In this document: positions 9,029-20,944 of the stretch, in pieces
How positions within the stretch are numbered: position 1 is the stretch's first letter
Layout of the letters: every line of letters starts with the position of its first letter
DNA from: Isoetes taiwanensis
Lineage: Eukaryota > Streptophyta > Lycopodiopsida > Isoetales > Isoetaceae
Length of the DNA: 64,000 nt
Direction of reading: 5' to 3'
Assembly (NCBI GenBank): GCA_021234155.1
Contig: JAJEKV010000010.1
Location: 19,505,418 to 19,569,417 of the forward strand
Position numbers and translations under genes: made by a program
The notes under the pieces: generated by a model
Told to the model about the DNA's origin: nothing
The model's input: the letters and a program-made list of their open reading frames with translations, nothing else
Databases searched by the model: none

Positions 9029-10593
9029 TGTGGCGTTCAAAGCCAAGATATACGGTCCCAAGGCGATATCGCATCTTGCCAAATCACGCCGCATTACCGC
9101 CCACTCCGACGCGTACGCCAACAGATAGCCAGGTAAGTAGCCCTAGGGGCAACTTGCTAGGAGTGTTCATATATTATTAATGTGCACATATGCACATTAA
9201 TGAGGGCACACCTTTCCATGTTGGCATATTTTGCCACCTAGCCATTAAAGGCAAGTGGGGCCTTTCCAATTATCCCACATGCCAAATTGGGTAATTGGAA
9301 ACCCTAGCCTAAACCCCCATGTCTATTTAGGGTAGGAAAACCCTAGCTTGCTAGTTTTTCGTCCTTAGGGTTTTAGAGCTCAGTTTTGGCTGCCCCAAGA
9401 GCCAAAACCGCCTCCCAGACGCTGCCCGAGCGAATTGCGCCATCAGTTCCCCTGAATTCGATCAGCTCAGCAGGATGGTTGAACTCAGGTCAGGAGGAGC
9501 CACTCAAGGATCAGGTATTTGGTCAATTTAATAGCTTAAACCGTCTTCTAGTCATAGAATCAGTAGGTTTAGACTATTAAATTGCCCATAGTAGCTATCT
9601 AGATCTTAGATCTCGGACACTAACTAAAGAACCTAACTCTATGATTAGATCTAGTTCTTTAGTTCTTCTGTGATGTATTTGGATGATGTATCTCTGTGAA
9701 CTCCTTGTATTGGGAAGGGGGGTAGAGGCCCTAAAGCTTGTAGTTGATGCTCCTAGAGTAGCCTCTCTAGCACACTTTGTAGATCTTCGCCTGTGTACAA
9801 GAGCCACACCCGGTTGTGGGTGAAGGGGGCGGTGGCTAAGAAGGAGGTTCATGTCCTAGCTCTTGAAGCGATCCCCCCGGTGTCTAAAGCCTACGGGGAT
9901 CATTGTGACTAGGTCTAATGGCTTACCACCGAGTGCGGGGTAAGGCATGGGCTCGACACCGTGAAGTGGTGTACACTTTCCGGTGGGTTCGGTCGAATCA
10001 CGAGGCGGTGGCCCTCTAGTCACCTTGAGTTAGCATGTAGACCTGCGGAGGGAGTGATCCCTACCGCCAGGCGAACTGGGAGGATGAGACCCAGGAATAG
10101 CCCCTTCGGCTATGCATCCGGCGGGCTACAGTCAGGTCCCGACACTTTTCAGCCTACTCTGCAAAGTGTGCACAGGAGGGGCGGATGGAGTGGACAACCC
10201 TATGCCATGTTCTTATGCCAGCCAAATCCATTGCCATGAATTCTGTCTGCAATGAACTCTGGAGACCCAAGCCGTCAGTCACCCTTGAGTCTGAGCCTTG
10301 GGTAGGATCCCCTATGTGATGTGCTGATCTTTGTCTATGCAGATATGAGGAGGACCATCCTTCGAGATGGTCACCGGATGTGATGTATGTGCTACTGACA
10401 TGTATGTTGACGCTTCCGCAGCTAGGTAGGCCCCGAGGGAGACGGGGTAGAATGACACCTTCACTCTTCCCACTGGGACTCGTTACGGGTGCAGTGATAT
10501 GTGGAGGGCCCTGTATCAGCATGGAGCTGGTGTGGGGGAAGAACTCCTGTTTGTATACGGTGAGTGCACCGTATACGAGTAGGGGACGTCACA
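9029..10593 (+). repeat. Candidate 3' LTR of the gypsy element (about 1565 bp)
   Basis: It begins TGTGGCG right after the polypurine tract and can end at CGTCACA (10587-10593), giving imperfect 7-bp terminal inverted repeats with the usual TG...CA. The interior is noncoding with some GC-rich stretches; a TATA-like CTATTTAG lies near 9332. A GTATACGG/CCGTATAC hairpin lies near the right end (10554-10576). I could not find a matching 5' LTR between 1 and 3345, so the partner is probably left of the window. Without it the right border is a hypothesis. Confidence 0.5.
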
Positions 10594-10743
10594 AGTGCCA
10601 AGTTTAGAGCGGAATTCTTGAGGTTGACGATATGAAAACATGTGGCTAGCGAGAACAAAGGATCCAAAAAATGAAAAATCTAGACAAGGTTGCAATAAGA
10701 ATATGTAAAAAACGTCAACGACAAGGATGGTGTCCATAGATCA

Positions 10744-11801
10744 TGTAGATAGGCTTCTCATTCATCTTAGCAGATTTTCTACAATGGTGGATAGTGGATA
10801 GCTGCACACATGCGAAATACCCATGAAAAAATAAAGGGAATGTCCAATTATACAACTGGAGCCCCAGAAAATACAATGCTAATAGATGTTTGGTTTGTGT
10901 ACCCGCCGAAAGCTTATCACCAGGATTAAAAAACCCCGTCCTTTTGGGTTTTCGAGGAAAAACCCTAGTGATAAACCTTTTGGCAAGGGGCTTGGACAAA
11001 CGTAAGGCTGAAAATTCGCTCCCAAAAAACCCACAAATGGAGAAGTCAAAGCTGCTGCCGCTTGTCAACCTGTACATGCACATCATCAACACTAGAATAA
11101 ATGTGAAAAACAAACCTCCCAAAGTGGAGGGGCTGATCACGCGTGCCACGCGACAACAAAACAAAAACCTCTTCAAATAGAGGGGCTGGTCACGCATGCC
11201 AGGCGACAAAAATACATTAAACAATTAAGGGGGGGGAGGGTGGGTTTCAAAGAATAGAGAATAAGGTACTACTGACAGAGAAGAGGAAGTGCTGATGAGA
11301 CGTTGATGAAGAACCTCGCCTAATATAGCGATCTCCCAACCAGAGAAAGCATGCAATGCATGCATGCAAGACATGCATGCTCACCCTCTTTAGAGTCTCG
11401 ATCCGAGGGCTCGGATCGATGGGATTCTAGAATGGGGCTTGCATGAAAATGACAAAAACCTCCCGAATAGAAGAGAACTTCCTTATCAAAGCGGGATCAA
11501 GGGCGAAGGTCAAAGGATTATGGCCAAAGAAGAGGCAACGCTGAGAAAGGACATGCCACAGCATGAAAGAGACGCCAAATTGGTCAATCCAAACAGGGAG
11601 AAGCTCCTCCCCTACATGGTTTCAAAGAATAGAGAATAAGGTACTGATGAGAGAGAAGAGGAAGCGCCGATGAGACTTTGATGAAGAACCTCGCCTAATA
11701 TAGCAATCTCCCAACCAGAGAAAGCATGCAATGCATGCATGCGAGACATGCATGCTCGCCCTCTCTAGAATCTCGATCCGAGGGCTCGGATCGATGGGAT
11801 T
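10744..11801 (+). mobile_element. R1 dispersed structured repeat, copy 1 (order A-S-B-S)
   Basis: This is one of three copies of a non-coding family in the window. Module A (about 10746-11220) starts GGCTTCTCATTCATC and holds a long conserved hairpin (GCCGAAAG at 10904, CTTATCAC, then GTGATAA and CTTTTGGC near 10980) and two copies of a short stem motif ending GCGTGCCACGCGACAA. Module S (about 11278-11430) runs from GAGAAGAGGAAGTGC through ATGCATGC runs to a hairpin GATCCGAGGGCTCGGATC. Module B (about 11431-11635) starts ATGAAAATGACAAAAACC, followed by a second S. No protein is encoded. The paired stems and permuted module order suggest an element copied through RNA or a circle, with no recognised class. 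Confidence 0.7.
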
Positions 11802-12720
11802 TTTACTTGATTGATGCCCATGTTTTTTGGTTGCAAAAAAAAGGCATTGTGCTCAACCGAAAAAAATTGAGAAGCCAATCTCTAGCATTAACTACCATAA
11901 CAAAAGCTATTACCTCATACCAATATGTAGCAACAATCGACTATGCCAGCAACAACAAGAATCGAGAAGACTAAAGTTCAAAGGACAAAAGTTTTAGAGT
12001 TTGATGCGTATGAATGTAGTGTTGGGAACGACAGCCGTTAGATTGTTTAAACTAATCCAAATCAACGCTCCAAAAATGGCGCACTCTAGAAATACTATTG
12101 AATATGCTCTAACAAATACACAACACCAGAATCATAGGAAAACCATGCCAAAAAACGTATAAAACTACAAAAATAACTTCATGTTATTATGCAAGATGTT
12201 GATGTTGAATTTGAAGCAGATGAAACCCACAAGACGAAATAGGGATGTAGATGGTAATTGACCACTCAAGCTTGGACATCAGGAAGGGAATGATGAACTT
12301 CTAACAAACACACTAGATCAATGTTTGCTCTATATCAATCTCATGCTTTCTTACCACGACGAATGTTTGGAGCTAAACACGGTTGGTTACTCAACTTGAG
12401 ATATGATCATTCCTAAATGAAGGCAACATCCTTAGACATCAGTAGTCGTGTGGAGCAATACGCTTACCTCCTTTGAAGCACATGACAAACACCGTGTTGC
12501 AGCAGATTTTGTGCCTCCAAGCCACTTAGTAAGAAGCCGTGTTTAGATGACTCACTAAAGGGCAGAGCAATCATGCCATACAGCTCTAACAATACATGAA
12601 GCATCAAAATAGCATGCCATGCATGAAGCCTATCGTGTAGAAAGTATAAGGTTGCTACAAAATATTTTGCTGTTTAGTGGGTATTGCGATCTTATAATTT
12701 GTGCAATCACAATAAATAGA
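11802..12720. other. Spacer with no recognised feature
   Basis: AT-rich sequence without convincing coding frames, repeats or RNA genes. Confidence 0.3.
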
Positions 12721-12734
12721 ACAAATAGTGTTAT

Positions 12735-13085
12735 ACTGAGTCCCTTAGATCCCTTTGAAATTCTCTTAGATGCCCTAAGATTCTACAAAGATTTTTCTAG
12801 ATTCTTATACAAAGATACTTCTAAATTTTTTAGAGGTTGTCCTATGATCCTTAAGCTTTTCCAAAATTCTATGTAGATTCTCCTCGATTCCCTTAGATTC
12901 AATGAAGACTCCCTTAGATTCTCTTGTGATTTCCATATGTTCCTTATGATTTTCTTGAGATTCTCAAAGACTAGCCCAAGATTCCTCTAGATTTTTAAAG
13001 ATGCTATGTAGACTCTCTTGAATTCCCTTAAATTCTATAAAGGTTCTGAAAGATTTCATCAAGGTTCCTTTAGATTTTCTCAATG
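12735..13085 (+). repeat. Degenerate short-period repeat (CTTAGATTC-type)
   Basis: The motif CTTAGATTC and variants (TCCCTTAGATT, CTAGATTCTT, CTCTTAGATG) recur many times at irregular 10-30 bp spacing, separated by TTTC/AAAG filler. It reads as an old, diverged minisatellite. The single open frame across it (12619-12876) is made of these repeats and is not a gene. Confidence 0.5.
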
Positions 13086-13740
13086 GATGATTCGTCGCTA
13101 GAGTGCAGCAGGCTTTATTGATCATGGGAGCTCTTCTTTAAACGGTTTCCTTTGCATCAAGAAGATAAAACCCCTTGAGTTAAAGAAATGATAAACCTAT
13201 GACTTGGCCCTTAAACCAGATAATCAAATGAGGCGTTACATGCCATCAAAAACACAAGAACAAAGAGAAATACCAACATAAAGAAGAATATCTATACAAA
13301 AATTGTCTATGGAATGCAGATCAACTTGGAAAAGACCAAGGTACTCCTTATTTCATCTTGTAGACATTATAGATAGCCTCGTTTCACTTATCAGGGTCAA
13401 AACATAGAGGTGGTAAAAACATATAGATATATTGGAGTGGAATTCACTGTCACCACATACTAAAACTTCTGTATCTAACAGATTGAAAGGGTCTTATGCC
13501 ATGTAGAACAATTGCCGCAAAGCGAAGCTCTAAGATTGGTTCCATGACATTCCAGAACATCTACCAAAAAGTCGTATTTAATTAAAGTGGGACAAATCTT
13601 GAATTTTGGGACTCGGACTGAAAATGGGACTCATATTGACATCAAAATTTCACATCATATAACAAGGACTGGTTCATAATATTTTCTTACAGAATTTCCA
13701 AATAAATAGTTCAGAAAGTTGAGCGAGGTGAGATCGAAAG
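13086..13740. other. Spacer with a segment related to the 22.2-kb array
   Basis: No gene is seen. Around 13568-13590 the sequence GTCGTATTTAATTAAAGTGG is the reverse complement of sequence at about 22247-22266, and the flanking words (TCTGGAATG on the complement, GTCCCAT) also match, so this is a lone inverted relative of the repeat that borders the 22.2-kb tandem array. Confidence 0.45.
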
Positions 13741-13936
13741 GGGGAGGGGAAGAGTGAGAAGGGGGGGAGAAGAGGGGAAGGGGCAAGGGAGAAGAAGGGG
13801 CAAGGGGAAGGGGCAAGGGGCATGGGGAAGGGGGGCAAGGGGCAAGGGAGAAGAAGGGGGCAAGGGGACGGGGCAAGGGGCAAGGGGAAGGGGCAAGGGG
13901 CAAGGGGAAGAAGGGGCAAGGGCAAGGGGCAAGGGA
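13741..13936 (+). repeat. G-rich GGGGCAAGGGG microsatellite-like tract
   Basis: About 195 bases consist almost only of GGGGAAGGGGCAAGGG-type units with runs of 4-6 G on the plus strand. Many closely spaced G-runs make G-quadruplex formation plausible. The Pro/Leu/Ser-rich frames on the other strand are repeat artefacts. Confidence 0.85.
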
Positions 13937-14064
13937 ACGTATCCATTGAGATTAAAAATACATATTATCAAAATATAATTAATAATAATTAATTTAATTA
14001 ACAATAATTTAATTAATTTAATTAAATAAATAACTAATAAAAAAAAATATAAATCATTCTCCTC

Positions 14065-14092
14065 TTCTCGACTAGTGAGTCGAGAATTGGAA
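14065..14092. repeat. Isolated CTCGAC...GAGTCGAG palindrome
   Basis: CTTCTCGACTAGTGAGTCGAG is a single inverted repeat closely matching the palindrome that defines the tandem array at 20.95-21.5 kb. Confidence 0.5.
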
Positions 14093-14149
14093 AACACCAT
14101 TTTGATGGAAAACACCATTTTGATGGAGCTTCCAATTTTGATGGAGCGT

Positions 14150-14333
14150 AGCCTACAATTGATGCTTATAACCTGAGGGAACTGATACTGATGCCGTGGA
14201 TACAGGTAAATCACATAACATACTCATTGCTTCCACATTTCCACGTCTTGCAGCAAAGTGAAAGGGCATCGCTCCATATACATCACGCGGCGTTCTTCTT
14301 CTCGCACCGTTAGCCAATAGAGATTTGAAGCTT
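14150..14333 (-). pseudogene. Ankyrin-repeat fragment
   Basis: On the minus strand a frame of about 60 codons ends at a stop near 14153 and reads SLLANGARRRTPRDVYGAMP, then FHFAARRGNVEAMSMLCDL. This fits an ankyrin repeat (G-A...D-x-x-G-x-x-P-x-H-x-A-A-x-x-G-x-x-x-x), with Met and Phe at positions usually Thr and Leu. Ankyrin repeats mediate protein binding; the rest of the protein is not visible here. The GC-rich sequence just upstream (14335-14590) may be its diverged 5' part or an unrelated minisatellite. Probably a last exon or a captured fragment; function cannot be assigned. Confidence 0.5.
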
Positions 14334-14600
14334 CGGGCCCCGGTTCGGTGCTATGGAGGCGGCAGAGGAGATGCAACTCAAGCCCGGCCCGCCCGCCCGC
14401 TCCGCCCGCAGCCAGCGCCCAGTTTCGGCAGCCCGAGCTCCGGCTATGGCAGCCCAACTCCCAGCTCCGGCAGCAGCCCAACGACTAGTTCCGGCAGCAG
14501 CCCAAGTTCCGGCAGCCCAAGCTCTGGCTATGGCAGCCCAAGTTCTGGCAGTTCTGGCCACCATGGTTCCGGAAGCAGAGAGCCGACAAAGCTTATAATT
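14330..14600 (+). repeat. GC-rich CCGGCAGCCCAAGTTC minisatellite
   Basis: Irregular repeats of AGTTCCGGCAGC, GCCCAAGTTC and GCTATGGCAGCC produce low-complexity Ser/Gly/Pro or Ala/Pro frames on the plus strand. Composition is far more GC-rich than the flanks. I consider the open frames a by-product of the repeat. Confidence 0.55.
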
Positions 14601-14644
14601 AATTAACTAATTATAAGCAGATGAAGAGAAGCTTTCTTTTATAA

Positions 14645-14785
14645 GCTTCTGCCGATTAAAAGATTCAAAGTCTGTTTCTGCCGACTCATAGATGGTCTTC
14701 TTTGCCGATTCAAAGTCTGCTTTTGCCAATTCAAAGTTTGCTTCTACCGATTCAAAAAACTCTGCTTCTGCCGATTCCTGTGAAT
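14645..14785 (+). repeat. 21-24 bp minisatellite (GCCGATTCAAAGTCTGCTTYT)
   Basis: Five to six diverged units of TTTGCCGATTCAAAGTCTGC occur, followed by a 12-base T run (about 14787-14798). Later isolated units (GCCGATTCAAGCG, GCCGATTCAACC) continue to about 14870. Confidence 0.6.
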
Positions 14786-15415
14786 TTTTTTTTTTTTGCC
14801 CCTTTTCCTTCGTTGCATGGCGTTCACAGGGCGGCCGATTCAAGCGTCTTCATTCAAGCCGATTCAACCGGCCTTTCCCTTTCGACGAATTCGGTGAGCG
14901 CATGATCCGCTGGGGCTTCAGATCTTCCAGGTGTTAGCAATTGCCGTTCGTCTGTTTCTTTGATCAAAATCAGCAGATCCCCTCCATGTTGCTGATTGAG
15001 CTGCCTGCAGATCCAACAGAGCTTCAAGGATAGTAGAAATGGAGGAATGAAGAAGTTAAAAGATTCGTCTGCCCCTTCGTTTCTTACCCATTTCCTGCAT
15101 CGGAATCAACAGATTTCTTGTTTTTGCAGGCCTCTAAGCTTGTTAGATTTTCTATTTCTTGAGCTTTCTAACAAGAAAGCTCACTGCTCCCTTGCGATTG
15201 GAGATTGAAGGGCCAAACGTATTCCGGCTGGCAAGAATCCAACAAGAACGAAATTTCCCCAAATGGGGGCTTACGTTTGATAGCCGCTCTGCCATTCCCT
15301 TTCTTCCCTTTCAACGGAGCCGAAATTGATTAGCAAGCCGGTGGGAGCTATGGCGTTGGGAGCTTATTCCAAGCGGTACAAATGAACTTCTGTCTCAAAG
15401 GTATGTACCAAAGTT

Positions 15416-15599
15416 TAAAATTCAAGCATGGGCGGGAAAAAAAGGCGGGGTATTAGAAAAAAAAAGGGTAAAATAATACGTTGAAAAAGAAAGTGTAAAA
15501 TAAATGATTTTAAAATTCAAGCATGGGCGGGAAAAAAGGCGGGGTATTAGAAAAAAAGGGTAAAATAATACATTGAAAAAGAAAGTGTAAAATAAATGC
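15416..15599 (+). repeat. Tandem duplication, two units of about 95 bp
   Basis: AAAATTCAAGCATGGGCGGG starts both units (15416 and 15511). They continue in parallel through GGCGGGGTATTAG and AAAGTGTAAAATAAATG, differing mainly in A-run length. Confidence 0.85.
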
Positions 15600-15838
15600 C
15601 AATAATATAGGATTATATTTTGACGTGTCCCCAATTTCCTCTTTTTATGTGTGTGCTACTATGTTCACACGTTAAACATTATGTTCCCATGGTGCACGTT
15701 TTCTAGGCATATATTCTTATTCTAAGGTAAAAATTTAACTTTGCGAAGATCATGATATAATTTACACCTTGTTTAACCCATTTTGAAGGTTCAAGACACA
15801 AAATGGGGACAAGTACATATTAGTAGGTCTAATGCATA

Positions 15839-15872
15839 CTAGTAACATTGCCCGGCGTTGCCGGGCTTTAGC
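15839..15872 (-). mobile_element. Helitron-like 3' terminus (minus strand, body to the right)
   Basis: On the minus strand the sequence reads GCCCGGCAACGCCGGGC, a perfect 7-bp stem with a 3-base loop, then seven bases, then CTAG followed by T. A short GC hairpin just upstream of a CTRR end, inserted between A and T, is the diagnostic Helitron 3' terminus. The element would run towards higher coordinates. I could not place its 5' TC end or any Rep/helicase gene, so it is probably non-autonomous. Confidence 0.65.
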
Positions 15873-18800
15873 TACAACACATTATGTGGGCATGGATGTA
15901 TAAATATGAAACAAAGTATATTTGTTTAATTTGGTATGTGGAAGGGGTGATCATTAAGTTTACTCAACGCAATGTGGCAATGTGGATGAAATGTATCATT
16001 CATTGAAAGGTCAGTATATAAGGAAGTTTGAGATGTCATGATGTTGATTAGTTGGGGTTTCTCAAGTGTTTATCTTGTTTGGATTTAAGGTTGAAGGGAG
16101 GCAAGAAGGCAAAAGGTAACAAAGAATTGTGGGAATTTGACAAAGAGCTGTCTGGAATCATTCATTGCATCATGTTTGACCATACTTTAGCAATTGTTTG
16201 TGATCTTTCATTTTTTAACGCCTTAATGAAGTTGGCAATCATGTGCTTGAGGTTTGTGGCAAGTCGTATAGGCATTGCAAATGAAATCCTTTTTGCTTTT
16301 GTCATTTGTCCCGTCCACAGAGAAAATCAAGAAGGAAATCCCATTATTCTAGTTTGGAGCAATGATTTTTCCTTGACTATAAAGAAATCAATCCCGTTGT
16401 CCAATTACTAATAGACCAAGTGTAATTGAATGATGTTAATGTTTTTGAAGCAATAGTTTTTCCTTGACTATGCGAATGTGCCCCCAAGCTAGAGATACTA
16501 CAAACAAATTTACAAATGCAAAGGCTGGCAACCATTGATTACCGAGTACTTATATAGTTTTGTGTTCATATTCAAATTGTTGTAAAACCATAGAGACAAA
16601 GATGATGTGCAATTTATTGCACCTTTGAGATCCGTTGTTATAGATCAAAATTAAGCCTATTAAAATCTTGCATGTATCTCTCTCTAGATACGAATGATCC
16701 ATTCTACTCCACAATTTCCTGTATTCTTAACATATTGAATGCATACAGATACTAAAGCACAACCTTTTAGAAGTGGGAAAAAAATAAACACAGTGACATT
16801 GATTTGAAAACTCTTACCCCTCGAAGTGGTTTGAAAACTCTTATCCCTCGAAGTTAGTCACGCCTGGAAAGTAGATTAGATCAAGGAATGAATGATATTT
16901 TTTGTTTGTCTTTTATCATGATATTCAGTATTCCCTTTAAATATGCTTTGAATGGGGATGAACATAATTGGATTTCATAAGCGAAATCAGTAAGCAACAT
17001 GATTGGGTGGACATATACATGGACACTATTTCAATGTAGCTTAAAATAGTTCCAAAATGTTTGATTACAACAAATGGTGACAGTTCCTGTGCAAGAAATG
17101 TTGCATTTGAGTGGTTGCTTGTCTGGTGACCTAACAGAAATGTTCATCGATACTATTTTGTTTTCACTGATGCACCATAGAAGAATGGTGTCAGACGTGA
17201 GCAGTTCAGATAGTTCAACTAATGTGAACTTGGCGCCTGCAAAACCTGCCACAATCAATAAAAATGTTATCCTTAAATAGTAGATGCAATTTTATCAATT
17301 GTGCAGTAAAAGAAGGCCCAAAATTTGCAGAACTTATTTAGATGTAATCATTGTTTGCAAAGCTAATAATCCTGTTCATATAGCTATTGTCCCACTTTAA
17401 CAAACTCGTCTGATATGTGTTATGAAGCTGAGATATACAAAGTCAATTGCATTATATCTTTTATGTCCTTACATCAAATTGACCAGATGCAAATGAGATA
17501 TACAAAGTCGTTAGCATATTAACTGTGTTTCTACATCAAATAGACTGCAGGATAACTTAGTTGTTAATGCTTAGCCTTTTTCTAGAGAATGTGTGCAATA
17601 CGTCTCCACTGTGTTGGTTAAGAACTCATGAAGTCATTGATGTGGCGGTTGAATTATTTTCCATGAAGTCTCTGGCACCAGGATTCACAAATAAATTCTA
17701 AAACCAAAGTTATCATCCCAAAGAAAATTAGTATGTTAAATTTTAGCTCTATCTACATGTTGAATCCAGCCTGACATCTTCTGCAGAATTAATATCATGC
17801 TTGCGACTTAAAATAAGAAATGTGATGCATGCATCTATGATTAACCAGTTCAACCATACCCAATCTAATTAAAAGCTTCAGAACTAAAGGTTCATAAGCT
17901 TCTTATAATACAACAATAGATTCCAACCTACACACTCCATACGGGCTCTAGACAATGATGGGCTACAAAATATGAGAGCTAAAAGAACGCCCCATTTGAG
18001 AACATTGCAGGATGAAACTATATGCATCATAAAGCACAATTAACATCTCTAAAGTGTTGAAAATATATAAAATGATGTTTAAGTAGACTGACCCAGTTTG
18101 TAGCAGAATTCCATTCCATATAGTGCAATTTGTAGCAGAATTCCATTGCATATAGAGGATTGAAGAGGATAGAAACAGGCGCCAGTGCCACTCAATTGTA
18201 GAACTGCAAGTGTAGTTGTTGAGATTATAGCATGCCAGCACTCGATTGGAAGAGATTCAGGCTGCAACCATGTGTGATTCACTGAAGAGACTCCTTAACT
18301 ATTCCTTAACTGCAACCACACATGTGAAGATAAGAAGCTTGAAAGTATCTTTAAAATCTGGAAGGGGCAGTCATCATGAATCTAAGCAAAATATTAACTA
18401 TTGGCAAGAGATTGCTAAACCTTGCTAGTTGCACAGATATTTCTGGAAGCCATTATATGTATTCAATCCATCTGCAAAATGAGAAGCTATGTGCATGAGC
18501 AATATCACAAATCATACTGCCCCAATGAATCAAACCTCAACAATGCAATCTGCTCTGCATATCTCAATATCCACAATGAACTCAAGCAACTTGCTTTCGA
18601 TGCTTAGATTTTGTCTCACTTTCGAAGCTTGAATTTTTTTCTCAGAGTTTTTAGGAGGCAGCATTTTGAAAAGAAGAAAGGGGGCTTGGAAAGAACATCA
18701 TGTAACAACCTGACCGATTGGAGATATTATGCTTTCTCCTCTAGCTATGCCAGTGCTATTTCTACAATCATGTGCACCTACAACTATATATGGTTTGTGC

Positions 18801-20900
18801 CTCAGCGGTTATAAATACCTCAAAGCTATATTGTCATATAGGATTGTACATAAGTATTTCACGCTGCTAGAGCAAATGTTGCAATCATAACACTTGAGCA
18901 GAGAAATCATGTAGCAGGTTTGTGCATAAGCAGTTGCTTATACATGAAAGGACAAATTATATGATGCGAGCAATTGAGCAATTGATGCATGTTACATGTA
19001 ACACAAACTTGTCTCTGTAGCTGCAGAGTCTCGTATGTTCCAAAGTGTCATTCAGATCTGTGCATCAAGCATGAGGATAGACATAAACGGCGTTGAAATT
19101 AATAGCTCCCAAAGCATCATGCAGATCTGTGTATCAAGCATAAGGATATAGACATAAACTGCCATAGTTAAGTTGGAAAACAATAGCTCCCATTTGCCCC
19201 ACCATATTTCGACCCACCCTCCCTATCATATGTATCAGTGCAATGATGTCCCACAAAACTCTGCATACATCAAGGAGTATGCAGTCAATGTGGTTTATTG
19301 ATGATTTTGTGAAATCTAACTGAAATAAAGTACATAACATAAAGCTCTGGAAGTATTAGCTAGGTGATAGTTGTATGCAGAAATAAAGTGAAGAAAACAT
19401 TTGAAAATGAAAGAACATTCTTAACATCAGGCATATCTCCCAAAGGAGTTAAATTTTCGTTGACACTGATTTGTTACTTCCTGCTTCAACCAACCTCAAC
19501 TCCAGAACCGATTTGAAAGCTTCGCAGAAACACAATGCTTACATAACCATGCCGAATATATGTGATATCTGCATTGAAGTAAAACCATAAGATCCTTGCA
19601 CGTAAGAGCATGCAAAAGAAGATTAAGATCCTTACATATAAGAAGCTAAAATTGAAGAGTGTCAAACCTATAAATAGACCCAGAATACTTCCACATCATA
19701 GCAAATCTTGTAGCACACTCTTCAGACAATCACCTTGGGGTTTTCGAACTGGCATGAACAGCAACATTAGAGCAATTGTGGCATGCATGCCAAAAATTGC
19801 TAAAAGGGAAAAATTTCGACATGGATCTTAAAAATTTCGACCACAATACCATCATCAATGCAAAAATGGATACATACATATAAACAGAAAGGATCATGAA
19901 GGAGGATTTGTGCCTAATATTCTTCAAAAACCTCCTAACCTTCATAAGCACATAAGGCTGAACTCATAAAGGTAGATGTTGCTGATTGGACAAAGCTCTG
20001 GATGTCGATGCTCTCCATGCCATCGCCTGAGCATATCATCATGATATCTGCACATGCCACAATGCAGGCACCAAGATTGCATGCACTCAAACGAAGTCTG
20101 GCCATGGAGAGAGACCTTATCCTGAAAAACAAAATCTAAAAATGAGGGTCTACAGACGATGAAGGCAAAGATGGCAAAAATGCAACTACTTGATACAAAG
20201 GAATTACCTGAGATAGCTTTGTGACCTAGCAGTCGTCGGATTTTGTATGCTCTATGTATTTCAAGAATCATCTGCTGCTCATCGTAACATCAATGGCTAC
20301 CAACGAAGAGCTGGGTTTAAGAACACCGCCAGAAGTTAAAATCGGCAGTTGCGCTAGCAATCGTGGCATGGCATGCGCCGGCCCCCTTCCCAAGAATCAC
20401 ACTAAAAATAGAAAACCTAAAGTCATACGAATTATACGAATTAGAAAAAAATTAGACCAAACAAACTTCTTTTAATTTTTGGATAGCCGGAAGTTTTTAC
20501 CGACTGCCAAAACCATCAAAACCTTAGGAAAATAGCTTAACAAATATTCTAAAAAGTTTCCTACCAAATCGGAAAATCCAAATTTAAACAATAGGATTAA
20601 TAGATTTAATGCATAGGTCTAATAGGCTCTCATAGGTTATAATGTGCATTATAGGTGCATATGTTGCTATTTACATGTGCATTAAGCATTACTCTTTACA
20701 TAGCTAAATATGAGCCCAATGGTCCCCTCTTCATATAGCTATATGGTATGGTCCATTAGAAAGGGGGAGGGTCCATTGGATATGTGTCCATTAGATAATA
20801 CATGGGGAGGGTCTATTTTTCATGGAAAATACATAGGAAATTTATGGGGAGGGTATTTTTTCATAGAAAATACATAGGATGTTTGAAGGTTATTCATTTT
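15873..20900. other. 5-kb AT-rich region without recognised genes
   Basis: Open frames here (for example 16052-16411 plus, 119 codons) resemble nothing I know and lack supporting context. Two short tandem duplications are visible: TTTGTAGCAGAATTCCATT at about 18097 and 18129, and a 68-bp unit with CAGATCTGTGCATCAAGCAT at about 19050 with its second copy near 19120. The left part may be the body of the Helitron-like element ending at 15839. Confidence 0.3.
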
Positions 20901-20944
20901 CGACCTTCTCGGACTCTGAGCTTTGAAATTGCCCTTTTTTTTTC

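Noticed and set aside
10890-11180. 96-codon ORF in R1 copy 1
   Set aside because: The frame is not kept in the other R1 copies, while the stems are; the element is non-coding.
13655-14214. Pro/Leu/Ser-rich minus-strand ORFs
   Set aside because: They are translations of the GGGGCAAGGGG tract on the opposite strand and change content with frame.
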